The notes beneath the pieces are model-generated. The model did not search any database. It had not been told where the DNA came from and worked only from the letters and a program-made list of their open reading frames with translations. A stretch of DNA of 64,000 bases from NCBI RefSeq assembly GCF_030269485.1, contig NZ_BSTL01000037.1, forward strand, positions 21,993 to 85,992, in the 5' to 3' direction. The translations under genes were made by a program, and so were the position numbers. Origin of the DNA: Actinoplanes sp. NBRC 103695 (GTDB taxonomy: Bacteria; Actinomycetota; Actinomycetes; Mycobacteriales; Micromonosporaceae). Below are positions 52,141-61,133 of the stretch, piece after piece (the first letter of the stretch is position 1; each line of letters opens with the position of its first letter).

Positions 52141-54816
52141 CTACTTGACGACCCGCACCGTGGCCGTCGAGGTGAGCTGTTGTTGCTTGCCCTGATGCTG
52201 GAACTCGGCCACCAACGTCAACGGCACGGCATCGCCCACAGGCACGTTGTTGTCGAGGTCAGCCCGGTCGAACGTCACGACAAGGGTGCGGCCCAGCGTC
52301 GTGGTGTGCTTGGCCGCGACGGGAGTCCGCGACAACGGCGCCCGCAACACGACGTCGCCGTCGAGGCGGTAGCCGGCCGGGAGACGCACCGTCGCCGTGA
52401 CGACGCCGCGCACCCCGGTGAAGACGCCGGTTCGTGAGCCGAGGTCGAGGGTCGACGGTACGAACCGCAGTGCGCCCGGCAGATCCCGCGGAGTCGGATA
52501 CACCTCGATCTTGCCGGCCGGCCGCGGGTCGGTGCAGTCGTTGAAGTAGTACTCACCCGCGCGGTCGAAGGTGAACTCGAAACGCTCCCCCGGGGCCAGC
52601 CGCGGGTTGAACAATCCCTCGAAGTACTGAGTCGCGCAGTGCGACAGCCGGTTGGGATTGTCCGGGAAGGTCTCCGCCCCCGGGTTCAGGAAGGTCACGG
52701 TGGTTCCCACCGGCACCCGCAGGTGCGTCGGGGCCATGCCGCGCTGCGAGGTACTGTCGCGCGCTGCGGCGGTGTCGGTGGTGCGGTCCTGACGGCCCAG
52801 CAGCACGGTATTGCGCACCGTCGCGCCCTCCACCGGGTCGCCCTGCACAGGCCGGCGGATCGTCAGCGGAGCGGTGTCCGGCCCCTCCTGGCTGCCCGAC
52901 TCCGTCGTGTAGGCACCGTCGAGCTTGAACGCCCACAGCGAGTCGCCCTGCGTGACGGAGGCGCCGTACGGATTCGTGGAGCCGGCGGCGAGCACCGCGA
53001 CGTATTGCACTCCGTCGACCAGGTAGGTGATCGGGGCCCCGGCGATGCCCGAGCCGGTCTGGAACTGCCACCGAACGGCGCCGCTGCGGGCGTCCATCGC
53101 CAGCAGGCGGCCGTCGATCTGACCGACGAACAGCAGGTCGGCGGCCGTCGTCAGAGGACCTTGACCGTGCGCCATGTCGGTACCGAGGTGGTTGCGCCAC
53201 TTCATCTTGCCGGTCGAGGCGTCGTAGGCCAGGATGCCGCCGGTCTGGTATTGACCGATGGCCCGCTGGCCGTTGGACGCGGCGCCGTTCCAATGCGCGA
53301 CCGGGTTCACGCCGTACGGGTAGTAGACCATGTTGGTGCTGTGGCTGTAGGAGTGGTTCGACCAGTCGCCACCACCGTTCGGGCTGGTGGTCGACAGGAT
53401 CGGCAGGTCCCACTGAGGGTCGTACATGCAGCCCCGGCGGTGGTCCGCGGTCGAACCCGGCGGATACGTCAGGAACGGCTCATCGGCCTTGACATAGCTG
53501 TCCGGGTTGAAGACCAAGTTGCCGTCGGCGTCGGGCTGGTATCCGTTGTAGTTCGGCACTGCGCGCCACGGGTCACCCGGGACAGTACGCGGGTCCAGCT
53601 TCTGCCAGGCCACGCACTCCGGAAGCAGACGCTCTGCGGGGAAGGGCTGCGTCGCGGCGTTGCGCTGCCGAGAATCCTGGATCATCGGCTTCTCGACAAC
53701 GGGGAGGACGGGCTTGCCGTTCGTGCGATCGAGCACGAACTGGTGCCCCGACTTGCTGCCGTAGAACACCACCTTGCGCTTCTGGCCATTGATTCTGATG
53801 TCCGCCAGCGTGGGCGGGTGGACGTTGTCCATGTCCCATACGTCGTGCCGGATCGACTGGTAGTGCCACTTGTACGCGCCGGTTCTCCGGTCGAGCGCCA
53901 CCATGGTGGTGGAGAAAAGGTTGTCCCCCGGCCGCAGCGAGCCGTCCTGTGAGCTGCGGCAGCTGCGCGGGTTGCCGAAGGTCAGGTAGTAGAGGCCGAG
54001 TTCCGGGTCCACAGCCCCGTGCATCCACGGCGTCGCGCCGCCGACCAGACCGCACTCGGTACCGTCAGGCAGCGCCGGACCCCAGGTGGCGTCGGCGTCG
54101 ACAGATCTGCCGTTGACGTCGCTGTAGATCGTCCCGCGCTCTGGGCCGCCGAAAAAATGCCACAGGTACGCGCCGTCACTCGCGCGCACTGCCACCACCG
54201 CGGCGCGGTCACCGTTGGCCGCGTGGGCGTAGACGACGCCGTCGCTGTACACCGTCGCAACCCGGTCGATGTTGCCCAGGTCGACGCCGGCCTGCGCGGC
54301 CGGCTGCGAGACCCAGGCCTGTTCACCGGTGTCCTTGTCGAGAGCGACGATGCGATCGCCGCCGGCCAGCGTGTAGACCTTCCCGCCGCCGATCGAGACT
54401 CCGCGGCGGGTGTCCGCCGCTTCGAAGCCCTCCGGCGCCCATTTCCATTTCGGCCGGCCGGTCGCGCCGTCGACGGCGATCACCTCGCCGCCGGGTGTGT
54501 CGAGATAGATCACCCCGTCGGCCACGATGGGCGTCGTCTGCTGTCCGACGTCGTCGCTGATGGGCGGGACCGCCGAGACATGCGTACGCCATGCCGGAGC
54601 CAGCCTGCCGAGATTACGTTGGTTGATCTGCGTCAGCGCCGAGTAATGCTGGTTGGCCAGGTTGCCGCCGACGGCCGGCATGTCCGCGCCCGTCGGGACC
54701 AGGCCCGGCGGTTCGGACCGCCCGGCGCCACCGGCCGGCTCGACCGCGAACGCCGTCGACGGCCCGACCGTGACAGCGACGACGAGCAGGACCGGAAGGA
54801 GGGCACGTGTCTTCAT
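52141..54816 (-). CDS. Secreted PQQ-type dehydrogenase with C-terminal cupredoxin-like domain
   Basis: 891 aa from the ATG at 54816 (GGGAG seven bases upstream; the open frame to 54942 is not needed). Signal peptide 1-24. An eight-bladed quinoprotein propeller (repeats such as ALDKDTGEQAWVSQ, AYDASTGKMKWRN, AMDARSGAVRWQFQTG) spans about 45-660. Residues about 690-790 look like a cupredoxin: VPVGTTVTFLNPG and FDRAGEYYFNDCTDPRP. PQQ enzymes oxidise alcohols, sugars or quinate/shikimate outside the cytoplasm. The last is favoured by the neighbours. The copper-ligand His expected after the Cys is not evident. Similar sites upstream link it to the IclR regulon. Confidence 0.85.
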   Translation of the reverse strand: MKTRALLPVLLVVAVTVGPSTAFAVEPAGGAGRSEPPGLVPTGADMPAVGGNLANQHYSALTQINQRNLGRLAPAWRTHVSAVPPISDDVGQQTTPIVADGVIYLDTPGGEVIAVDGATGRPKWKWAPEGFEAADTRRGVSIGGGKVYTLAGGDRIVALDKDTGEQAWVSQPAAQAGVDLGNIDRVATVYSDGVVYAHAANGDRAAVVAVRASDGAYLWHFFGGPERGTIYSDVNGRSVDADATWGPALPDGTECGLVGGATPWMHGAVDPELGLYYLTFGNPRSCRSSQDGSLRPGDNLFSTTMVALDRRTGAYKWHYQSIRHDVWDMDNVHPPTLADIRINGQKRKVVFYGSKSGHQFVLDRTNGKPVLPVVEKPMIQDSRQRNAATQPFPAERLLPECVAWQKLDPRTVPGDPWRAVPNYNGYQPDADGNLVFNPDSYVKADEPFLTYPPGSTADHRRGCMYDPQWDLPILSTTSPNGGGDWSNHSYSHSTNMVYYPYGVNPVAHWNGAASNGQRAIGQYQTGGILAYDASTGKMKWRNHLGTDMAHGQGPLTTAADLLFVGQIDGRLLAMDARSGAVRWQFQTGSGIAGAPITYLVDGVQYVAVLAAGSTNPYGASVTQGDSLWAFKLDGAYTTESGSQEGPDTAPLTIRRPVQGDPVEGATVRNTVLLGRQDRTTDTAAARDSTSQRGMAPTHLRVPVGTTVTFLNPGAETFPDNPNRLSHCATQYFEGLFNPRLAPGERFEFTFDRAGEYYFNDCTDPRPAGKIEVYPTPRDLPGALRFVPSTLDLGSRTGVFTGVRGVVTATVRLPAGYRLDGDVVLRAPLSRTPVAAKHTTTLGRTLVVTFDRADLDNNVPVGDAVPLTLVAEFQHQGKQQQLTSTATVRVVK

Positions 54817-54839
54817 CGATAGGCTCCCGACTACCCAAT

Positions 54840-54884
54840 GGTCCGCTGGATGGACCCTTCGTACCGCTAGACAGACCATAATGG
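54840..54884. promoter_or_regulatory. Candidate IclR operators upstream of the PQQ enzyme
   Basis: GGTCCGCTGGATGGACC (54840-54856, inverted GGTCC/GGACC) and CCGCTAGACAGACC (54864-54877), which shares CCGCTAGAC with the site at 44570. They lie 24-68 bases before the start codon at 54816. Confidence 0.5.
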
Positions 54885-55151
54885 GGGGTAGGTCACCGGG
54901 CAAGGTCCCGTACTCGCCTCCGCAATACTGACGAAGCGACATGGACCGCCGCGCGGGCCTGGCGAGCCGAGGTCCGACGGGAGCACGCCAGGACGACCAC
55001 AGCCTCGCCGTTCGTCCCGTTCGGCGCCGGGCCTTCCGGTGACTGTGGACCGTGCATCAAACCTTTAGCACGTCACAAGATCGCCCCTGGGACGTCGGCA
55101 CTGATCAACATCGCCGGAAACGTGCGGGCAATCGCCTCGGGCGCTGTGGGC

Positions 55152-55586
55152 TTATCGGCGTAGCTCGGCCAGGGCGCGTTGGATAGCCCGGCTGATCCCG
55201 CCGATCACGTGTGGGTCGCCGGCGTGGATTTCGACGTACTGGTCGGGAAAGGTCATGAGAAGAAGGTGGTCGCGGCCGGTGAGCGACAGCGAAACTCGAT
55301 CTTTTGCCGCCGCGTTCCACACGGACCCGGAAAGATAGCCGCAGACGACACAGACCGCGCAATAGACGATCAACCGGCGGCCCGACGGCTCGATCCAGTA
55401 GGTGCACGACAGCGTGGTGAGCGCCATTGCGTAGACCGCGATCAACCAGCGCGGTAGCAGCTGCCCGCGTCGCTCGACAGCTACTCGCATGTCGCTGCGG
55501 AGCGGATGTCCCACCGTTCCGATGAGGATTTCGGAGGAGGTGACGCGGACGCCGTGCTGTTCGTAGTAGACGGTCTCGGATACCAT
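55152..55586 (-). CDS. DUF6232-like membrane protein
   Basis: 144 aa. N-terminal YYEQHGVRVTSSEILIGTVG is the short beta stretch typical of this family. Two hydrophobic segments follow (about 44-62 and 68-88: LIAVYAMALTTLSCTYW, LIVYCAVCVVCGYLSGSV), then a soluble tail with QYVEIHAGDPHVIGGISRAI. No enzymatic residues. The ATG at 55586 has AGGTGG upstream. Divergent from the Tat-exported propeller protein; their starts are 60 bases apart. Confidence 0.75.
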   Translation of the reverse strand: MVSETVYYEQHGVRVTSSEILIGTVGHPLRSDMRVAVERRGQLLPRWLIAVYAMALTTLSCTYWIEPSGRRLIVYCAVCVVCGYLSGSVWNAAAKDRVSLSLTGRDHLLLMTFPDQYVEIHAGDPHVIGGISRAIQRALAELRR

Positions 55587-55646
55587 TCGGCCACCTGCGC
55601 TCACGGAGACCTCACTCTACTGGTGTTCGTCAATGAGAAGGCGGCC

Positions 55647-56759
55647 ATGCGGGATCGCGAGAATTGGATCAGCCGCCGCCATCTGATCGGCGCGGCGGCC
55701 GGGCTCAGCGTCGGCGCGCTGCTAAACGTGGTGGCCGGAACAGTCCCGACCCCCGAGCTACCCCGTACCGGCTCGCGACGGTGGCCCGCCGAGACCCCGC
55801 TCGCCTGGACCGCGCCGCTGGGTTCGCCGGTCGCCGCCCTTCACCCCGTCGGTCGCCAGCTCTGCGCGGTGGACGAGTTCGGCACGGTCCATTCGCGCGA
55901 ATCGGCGACCGGCGTCGTTCGCTGGCGCCTCAAGACCGGCCAGGGGCGGGTGTACAGCAACGGCGTGGCGTTCGTGGGCGGCCGGGCCTACGTCGGCGGC
56001 AACCGGCTCAGTTCGGTCGACCTGAGCACGGGCAAACGACTCGCGAGAATCGATGAGAACACCCCATTCGTGGTCGCTGAATCCGGAAAGCTCTACACCG
56101 GCGGAAACTGGCAGGGCGATCCGGCCACGTACGGCTGGGAGTATCGGCGGGTCGACCCGGAGCTGACCGCAACACTCTGGAGGCGCAGACTCGTCGGGTT
56201 CACCTCCACCCTGATTCCGGCCGGTGAGCGACTCATCGCCGACACCAGCACGGAACTGCACGCGCTCGACGCGCGCACCGGCGCGACGCAGTGGAAAAGG
56301 GCGTCCGATGCCGGGCACCTCATCGCGGCCGGCGCCGATCACATCGTCGCGGCTGGCTACGACCATGTCGTCGTGCTCGATCCGGCCACCGGCGCTGACC
56401 GATGGATCGCGCAGGACACGGCTCCAGAATGCGCCGCGGTCGTCGATGACACGATCATCCTGGGTGTGGAGGACCTGCCCGGCGTGGGATGGTGGAACGG
56501 GCGCGGCGCCGCGGGGTTTGACGCGCGCGACGGCGAGCACCGTTGGCAGATCGACGGCTTGGAACGCCCGTTCCACACCGCGGACGGCCTGCTCTTCACC
56601 AGGGTCGACTCGCGAGTGTGTGCCCTCGACCCGGCCGGCGGCCAGGTCATCTGGCGGTCCGACGAGATCGGCTACGTCGAACAACTGGTGGCCGGCGATG
56701 GCATGGTCTACGCCGCCGACTCGTCGGGCGATCTGTTCGCCTGGCACGGCCCGCGCTAG
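55647..56759 (+). CDS. Tat-exported PQQ-like beta-propeller protein
   Basis: 370 aa from the ATG at 55647. The signal ISRRHLIGAAAGLSVGALL has a twin-arginine motif. The rest consists of outer-membrane-BamB/PQQ-like blades: VHSRESATGVVRWRLKTG, ALDARTGATQWKRASD, VLDPATGADRWIAQD and ALDPAGGQVIWRSDE. No PQQ-ligand loop or Cys pair of a true dehydrogenase is seen, so a structural or binding role is more likely than catalysis. A hairpin terminator follows. Confidence 0.8.
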   Translation: MRDRENWISRRHLIGAAAGLSVGALLNVVAGTVPTPELPRTGSRRWPAETPLAWTAPLGSPVAALHPVGRQLCAVDEFGTVHSRESATGVVRWRLKTGQGRVYSNGVAFVGGRAYVGGNRLSSVDLSTGKRLARIDENTPFVVAESGKLYTGGNWQGDPATYGWEYRRVDPELTATLWRRRLVGFTSTLIPAGERLIADTSTELHALDARTGATQWKRASDAGHLIAAGADHIVAAGYDHVVVLDPATGADRWIAQDTAPECAAVVDDTIILGVEDLPGVGWWNGRGAAGFDARDGEHRWQIDGLERPFHTADGLLFTRVDSRVCALDPAGGQVIWRSDEIGYVEQLVAGDGMVYAADSSGDLFAWHGPR

Positions 56760-56838
56760 ACATCTGTTGTGATCAGGGTCTGGTGTCAACGTCCGGATGA
56801 GGGTCGGTGCACCCGGCGGCAGGCGCGACATACAGGAA

Positions 56839-56863
56839 GCCCCTTCGAAACCGCCGAAGGGGC
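56839..56863 (+). terminator. Hairpin terminator after the propeller gene
   Basis: GCCCCTTCG and CGAAGGGGC, nine perfect pairs around a seven-base loop, 80 bases beyond the stop at 56759. Confidence 0.7.
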
Positions 56864-56892
56864 CCCGGTCTCTGAGGGCTTACACGTCTGCG

Positions 56893-57600
56893 GTGGTCAC
56901 CTCAACCCAGACTGTCAATTGGCCGCCGCTCATAGTGCTAGTCATCGGCTCGGCCGCGACGGTGACACTCGCTGTGCTGCGTGCTGGTCACAAGGTGAGA
57001 ATTGACTACGAGGTCGACGGCTCATTGGCGGACTGGCACGCGAGGCTTCGCAGCGCATGGCCCCAGGTAGCACAGGTGGGCGCGATCTGGCGGGTCGTGC
57101 AACAAGGAAAAACTCAAAACTTCCACCATCAAAAAATCAACGCCGGAGCGGACCACATTGTGAGTCGGGACCGAGTCTCTGTTACCTCCTCCCCGCACGG
57201 TCGGGTGGTTAGCAACACTGACCTGCCCACGTTCAGAAGCGGCAAGCACAGCCTGGCGTTCTTGCCCGACAGAATCTTGATGCGCTCCGCCAGTAAGTGG
57301 TGCGAACTGGACTACCGCGACCTCCACGCGACATGCCACACGCTGCAATTCGTCGAGAGCGGAGGCGTGCCGCGCGACAGCGACCGAGTCGGCACGACCT
57401 GGCAGTACGTCAACAAGAGCGGCGGTCCCGACCGCCGGTTCACCAACAACAGGCAGCTGCCAGTCATGCTGTACGGCGAGGTCGAACTCACGACGCCCAC
57501 GGGTCTTCGCTGGATGCTTCAGCTGTCACGTCCCGACACTGCATCAGTCGTGGCGGACACGTTGCAAGCCCATCCGTCGCTTGCACCAGGCGGTCATTGA
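56893..57600 (+). CDS. Membrane-anchored protein of unknown function (DUF4236-associated type)
   Basis: 235 aa from the GTG at 56893; an upstream frame to 56797 crosses the terminator and is rejected. One N-terminal helix (PPLIVLVIGSAATVTLAVL) leads to a soluble domain. It has SLAFLPDRILMRSASKWCEL, VPRDSDRVGTTWQYVNKSGG, PDRRFTNNRQLPVMLYGEV and TPTGLRWMLQLSRPD, a conserved block I know from actinomycete proteins of unknown role, often with a DUF4236 segment. The last residues (APGGH) run into an IS5 remnant, so the natural C-terminus may be altered. Confidence 0.7.
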   Translation: MVTSTQTVNWPPLIVLVIGSAATVTLAVLRAGHKVRIDYEVDGSLADWHARLRSAWPQVAQVGAIWRVVQQGKTQNFHHQKINAGADHIVSRDRVSVTSSPHGRVVSNTDLPTFRSGKHSLAFLPDRILMRSASKWCELDYRDLHATCHTLQFVESGGVPRDSDRVGTTWQYVNKSGGPDRRFTNNRQLPVMLYGEVELTTPTGLRWMLQLSRPDTASVVADTLQAHPSLAPGGH

Positions 57601-57624
57601 GCGAGCCATTTTCATCGTGACGGT

Positions 57625-57935
57625 GCAGGTCACGGGCAATGCCGTGTCGCTTGTGCTTTCCGGAGTAGTACGGCTTCTGGTCGGCGACCCGGTCGATCGG
57701 GATCAGGGTGCCGTCGAGGATCGCGTACGCCAGCAGCCGGATCCGGGTCATGACGGTGTCCAGGTCGTCGGCGGTCGCGGCGAACAGGTCGACGGCCTCG
57801 CGGACGTAACGCCAGACCGTCGTGACGCCGATCTCGAAGCCGGCGGCCAAGCGGGTCAGGGTGTCGCCGTTGCGCAGGTGGGCCAGGGCGAGCAGGGCTT
57901 GCCGGCCGGGGTCAGGGCGCCGCCACCGGGATCAG
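57625..57935 (-). pseudogene. IS5-family transposase remnant
   Basis: On the minus strand: GRQALLALAHLRNGDTLTRL, AAGFEIGVTTVWRYVREAVD and RLLAYAILDGTLIPIDRVAD ending PYYSGKHKRHG. This is the HTH_Tnp_4 region plus the first catalytic Asp (LDGTLIPID) of an IS5/IS112-like transposase. It has no start, and homology ends at KHKRHG with the remaining catalytic residues gone. Confidence 0.8.
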
Positions 57936-58107
57936 CGCGCGTGACGCGTACCTCGGGGGCGGCCCAACGCACGCTCGTGCCGGTGAGCGGGTGCCACGGC
58001 ACTCGTGATGTTCGCTAGCCTCCACGGCATGGATGCGACGCCGGGCACTCAGCGAGGGTACGACACCGAAGTTCCGCCGTTGAGTTTCGAAGTTCGCTAG
58101 GCGTTTG

Positions 58108-58833
58108 ATGCTGGCACCCGCTGCGCTGCTCGTTCTCGCGCTGATCGCCGGTGTCCTCAGCGGGGTGGTGGGAACCGGCTCATCTCTGGTATTACTCCCG
58201 GTGCTTCTTTGGGCGTACGGGCCAAGGGTCGCGGTTCCGGTGATGGGGATCGCCGCGGTGATGGGAAACCTAGGCCGGGTCGTCGTCTGGTGGCGACATA
58301 TCGCGTGGAAACCCACCGTGGCCTACGCTGCGCCCGGCGTACCGGCCGCCGTTCTCGGCGCTCATACGCTGTTGACGATCCCGGAGCAGGTTGCCGACGG
58401 CGCGATAGCGACGTTTTTCCTTGCGATGATCGCCGCACGCCGCAGCGGTGCCGTCGCGCACTGGCGGTTCCGCCTGTGGCACCTGGCGCTTGGCGGCGCG
58501 GCGGTCGGATTCCTCACCGGAATACTGTTCTCCACCGGGCCGATCAGCGTGCCGATCTTCACAGCCTACGGGCTGAGTGGCGGTGCGTTCCTTGGTAGCG
58601 AGGCCGCCAGCTCGCTGCTGCTCTATGCCGGAAAGCTGGCCACCTTCGGGTTTGCGGACGCTCTTTCCCCGGCCATTGTCATGCGTGGCGTGTTGATCGG
58701 CAGTGCTCTCCTGATCGGCTCTGTGGTGGCGCGACGCGTCGTCGAGCGGATCGGCACCCACACTCACGAGATCCTGATCGATATCGTCCTCGCCGCCGGC
58801 GCGGCGACCATGGTCCTGGCGATCCTGAGATGA
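58108..58833 (+). CDS. TauE/SafE-family membrane permease
   Basis: 241 aa, AGGCG before the ATG. About seven to eight helices with the two family repeats: AGVLSGVVGTGSSLVLLPVL (N-terminal) and FLTGILFSTGPISVPIFTAY (C-terminal), both with the Gly-rich half-helix break. The family exports sulfite or sulfo-acetate or imports related anions. No sulfur genes adjoin, so the substrate is open. An 8-base direct repeat CGAAGTTC (58069 and 58089) lies just upstream. Confidence 0.85.
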   Translation: MLAPAALLVLALIAGVLSGVVGTGSSLVLLPVLLWAYGPRVAVPVMGIAAVMGNLGRVVVWWRHIAWKPTVAYAAPGVPAAVLGAHTLLTIPEQVADGAIATFFLAMIAARRSGAVAHWRFRLWHLALGGAAVGFLTGILFSTGPISVPIFTAYGLSGGAFLGSEAASSLLLYAGKLATFGFADALSPAIVMRGVLIGSALLIGSVVARRVVERIGTHTHEILIDIVLAAGAATMVLAILR

Positions 58834-59158
58834 GTTCGGGTGCGGACCGGTTCACTCAGCGGGCATCCGGATCTGCCGCTGACAACGCTCGGAGCGCTGT
58901 TTTGATCAAACATCAAGATCTAAGGCGGTGCCGTAGGCCATCGCCGGTCCGGGCGGAGATTCAGGACGTGGCCTGGCCGTCAAGCGAGCGGGCTAAAGTG
59001 CGGGTGTGGGGGAATTCCTGGCGGTCTCGGATTTCCGGACGCGGGATGCTTGCGGTGTTCTGGCCGCCGCCGAGACGTTTTTGTAAGCCGCAGCTGTTCT
59101 GACGGTGCCGCCCTGAACAATGGGCGGCGGCCTCGCCGTACAAGGAAAGGTTTTGATC
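58834..59158. other. Intergenic, no gene recognised; small hairpin
   Basis: Contains a 7-bp stem-loop GCCGCCC/GGGCGGC (59107-59128), 30 bases ahead of the next start. It may end upstream transcription or sit in the leader. No protein remnant seen. Confidence 0.4.
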
Positions 59159-59635
59159 ATGGGTTGGAACACCTCGGTGCTTTTCCGTCAGAACGTGACG
59201 GTAGACGAGGCTGTGGACGAACTCGCCATCACAGATTTCAGCGGCGAACTGGTCGGAGCCGATCAGGCTACAAGCGCCCTCAAGCCCGACGCCCTCTATG
59301 CCGCCGAGTCGGGTGGCTGGGTGCAGGTCTGGAACCCGATGATGGATGTGGTCATGGGCTGGGAGCCGACCGACCCGGGCGACGCTTTGGTGGTCTTCTT
59401 CAGCAGCGTTTCGAGCACATACGGCTTCACGCTGTTCACGAATGGCGAACGCACCCGGCATTACGTCTACGCCGACGGTGTGGCCGTCGAGGACGAAGGA
59501 ACGCCACTGCCGGTCGAGGCCGAGATTGCCCTGCCGTCCTGGGGCCCGGACGAGGACTTCCTCTGGTCGATCATCACGGCAGTCACCGGTCTTCGGTACG
59601 ACGAAAAGCTGCAGTACCGCGTCTACCCGGTGTGA
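59159..59635 (+). CDS. Acidic cytoplasmic protein of unknown function
   Basis: 158 aa from the ATG at 59159, GGAAAGG upstream. Strongly acidic and soluble, rich in Asp/Glu and Trp (SGGWVQVWNPMMDVVMGWEP, LPSWGPDEDFLWSIITAVTG). No signal, membrane segment or known motif. Its overall style, with regular amphipathic strands and a Trp-Gly-Pro-rich end, resembles immunity-type or SUKH-like small proteins, but that is only an impression. Confidence 0.6.
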   Translation: MGWNTSVLFRQNVTVDEAVDELAITDFSGELVGADQATSALKPDALYAAESGGWVQVWNPMMDVVMGWEPTDPGDALVVFFSSVSSTYGFTLFTNGERTRHYVYADGVAVEDEGTPLPVEAEIALPSWGPDEDFLWSIITAVTGLRYDEKLQYRVYPV

Positions 59636-60032
59636 CGGCGTATGCGACGGGCTACCGAGCCGGGTCGATTGCTGCGAGCCCTGCTCCGCGGCGCCTGAAC
59701 CATGATCACCGCGGCGCGAGCTGACCGGTCCCGGCGGCGTGCTGGAGCACCGGTTACGGACCGTGCTGGCTAACGACGGCAGCGCCCGCTGGCATCGGTT
59801 CACGCCGTGCCTCCAGCCGGCCGAAGCGTTTGCGACCGAGCGGATCACGGCATTGCCCGCGTATCAAAGCGGATGGGGGTGCATCGTCGAGTTGCCAGGG
59901 CATCGAACGCGTGAAGCCGTGCCGTCCGGCCGGCCGCCCCAGCCCGTCCGGGGAGCCAACGCCGATACGGTGGTCGGCGTAGAAGGCGAGGACGATGCCA
60001 GCGCCGGCTCGAGTCCGGCCGACGCCAGCCGC
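59636..60032. other. Intergenic, no gene recognised
   Basis: An open frame from 59739 continues into the broken gene at 60033, but its codons show no family resemblance. Probably scrambled or upstream regulatory DNA. Confidence 0.35.
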
Positions 60033-60506
60033 ATGGGCAAGGCGGCCGAGCACTTGATCGCGGCGTTCTGCATTATGGCGACCCGCGGCGCCCTCAACGT
60101 CTCGACGACGCTTGTCGACGATGAGGGCATCGACTTGGTGTTTCATCGCCGTGGGTCTACTGCGACGCTCGCTGTGTAGGTCAAAGCCCAGGATGTCGGA
60201 CAGTAAGCGTGTCCAATCCGAGGGCCTCTACGCGTTCGTTCGGTCCGAGACCTTCGCGTCGCGCGACAATCTCGACATGCTCTTCGTCGCGGTGGACGTT
60301 GACCGCGGAGCTGTCATGAAAGCCTGGCTCGTGCCGAGCGCGACGTTCGCCGAGTCCGCTGGCACAACCGATGAAGCCGGCCGCTACCGCTCCGGGCGTC
60401 GATAAAAGCCCAGACGAACGACCGCTGGCAACCCTACCGGCTGGAAGCGAATGATTTGCCCCCAGCCGTTCTCAGCCGACTCGATGATCGGCAGGCAGCA
60501 GGCTGA
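60033..60506 (+). pseudogene. Broken gene: nonsense codon plus two frameshifts
   Basis: Joined across frames the protein reads MGKAAEHLIAAFCIMATRGA, LVDDEGIDLVFHRR, then a TAG where V-K-A follows (60177). After a frame change comes LYAFVRSETFASRDNLDMLF and VAVDVDRGAVMKAWLVPSA. After another shift near 60405 comes SIKAQTNDRWQPYRLEANDL, ending at 60506. The pattern fits an actinomycete family of about 155-aa proteins of unknown function with a nuclease-like start (V-D-D-E-G-x-D). Three lesions mean it is dead. Confidence 0.7.
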
Positions 60507-60601
60507 TCTGCAGCCCGCCGCGAGCGCCTGTGGTCAGCTTTATGCGCTCGACGCCGACAGACATCGACTGAGGGCTGCGCGCAATATCGGCGGCAGATGA
60601 G

Positions 60602-61133
60602 GTGCGCCACGAGGCGCCTTGTTGTATCCCCCGGCGCAGCCGGGAAGAACTCGGAGGGAGGTTCTTGGGTCCGATGGCTTACCTGGATCCGAAAGGTGAA
60701 GGGGACCAGAGCATGCCAGGAAAGTAGCGGGCGTATCCAGGCGTAGGGATGCGAGGTGCTGCGAGACCCGCGGAATACGGTGAAAGCTGAATTGCCTGAA
60801 GCCTAATCTCCAGTGATGCGAGCCGCCATCCACCGGAAAGACGCCTGAACCGGTGCCGCGTCCTGCGTCGGTATCATTCTTTTGCCGATGCAACCTCCGG
60901 AGCGCGGAACGATGCCCAGTGAGGGTATTCAAGGAGATGTGTTGGCCACCTAAGTTCCGCTAGATACGTACGACAAGGACGAACGTTGGATCGCCTACGG
61001 GACGCGAGTCCTATGGCGACGGAGGTCTCGTAGTAGTCGCAGGAGTCACGACCTGCCGAGGAGGACGGGAAAGCCGTCCGCAGGGCGAAGGAGACCAGGT
61101 GATCGGACGTCATAGAACCGGGAGGTATGCGTA
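60602..61133 (+). ncRNA. Group II intron RNA, 5' domains
   Basis: Begins with GTGCGCC, the group II 5' splice consensus (GUGYG), and runs as structured non-coding DNA of about 530 bases up to a maturase start. That length and the phrases AACTCGGAGGGAGG and GGTGAAAGCTGAATTGC are typical of domain I in actinomycete introns. Domains IV (end) to VI and the 3' splice site are missing because the maturase gene is cut off, so it cannot splice. Confidence 0.75.

Noticed and set aside
58961..59848. 295-codon minus frame
   Set aside because: Antisense to the better 158-aa plus gene; odd composition and no motif.
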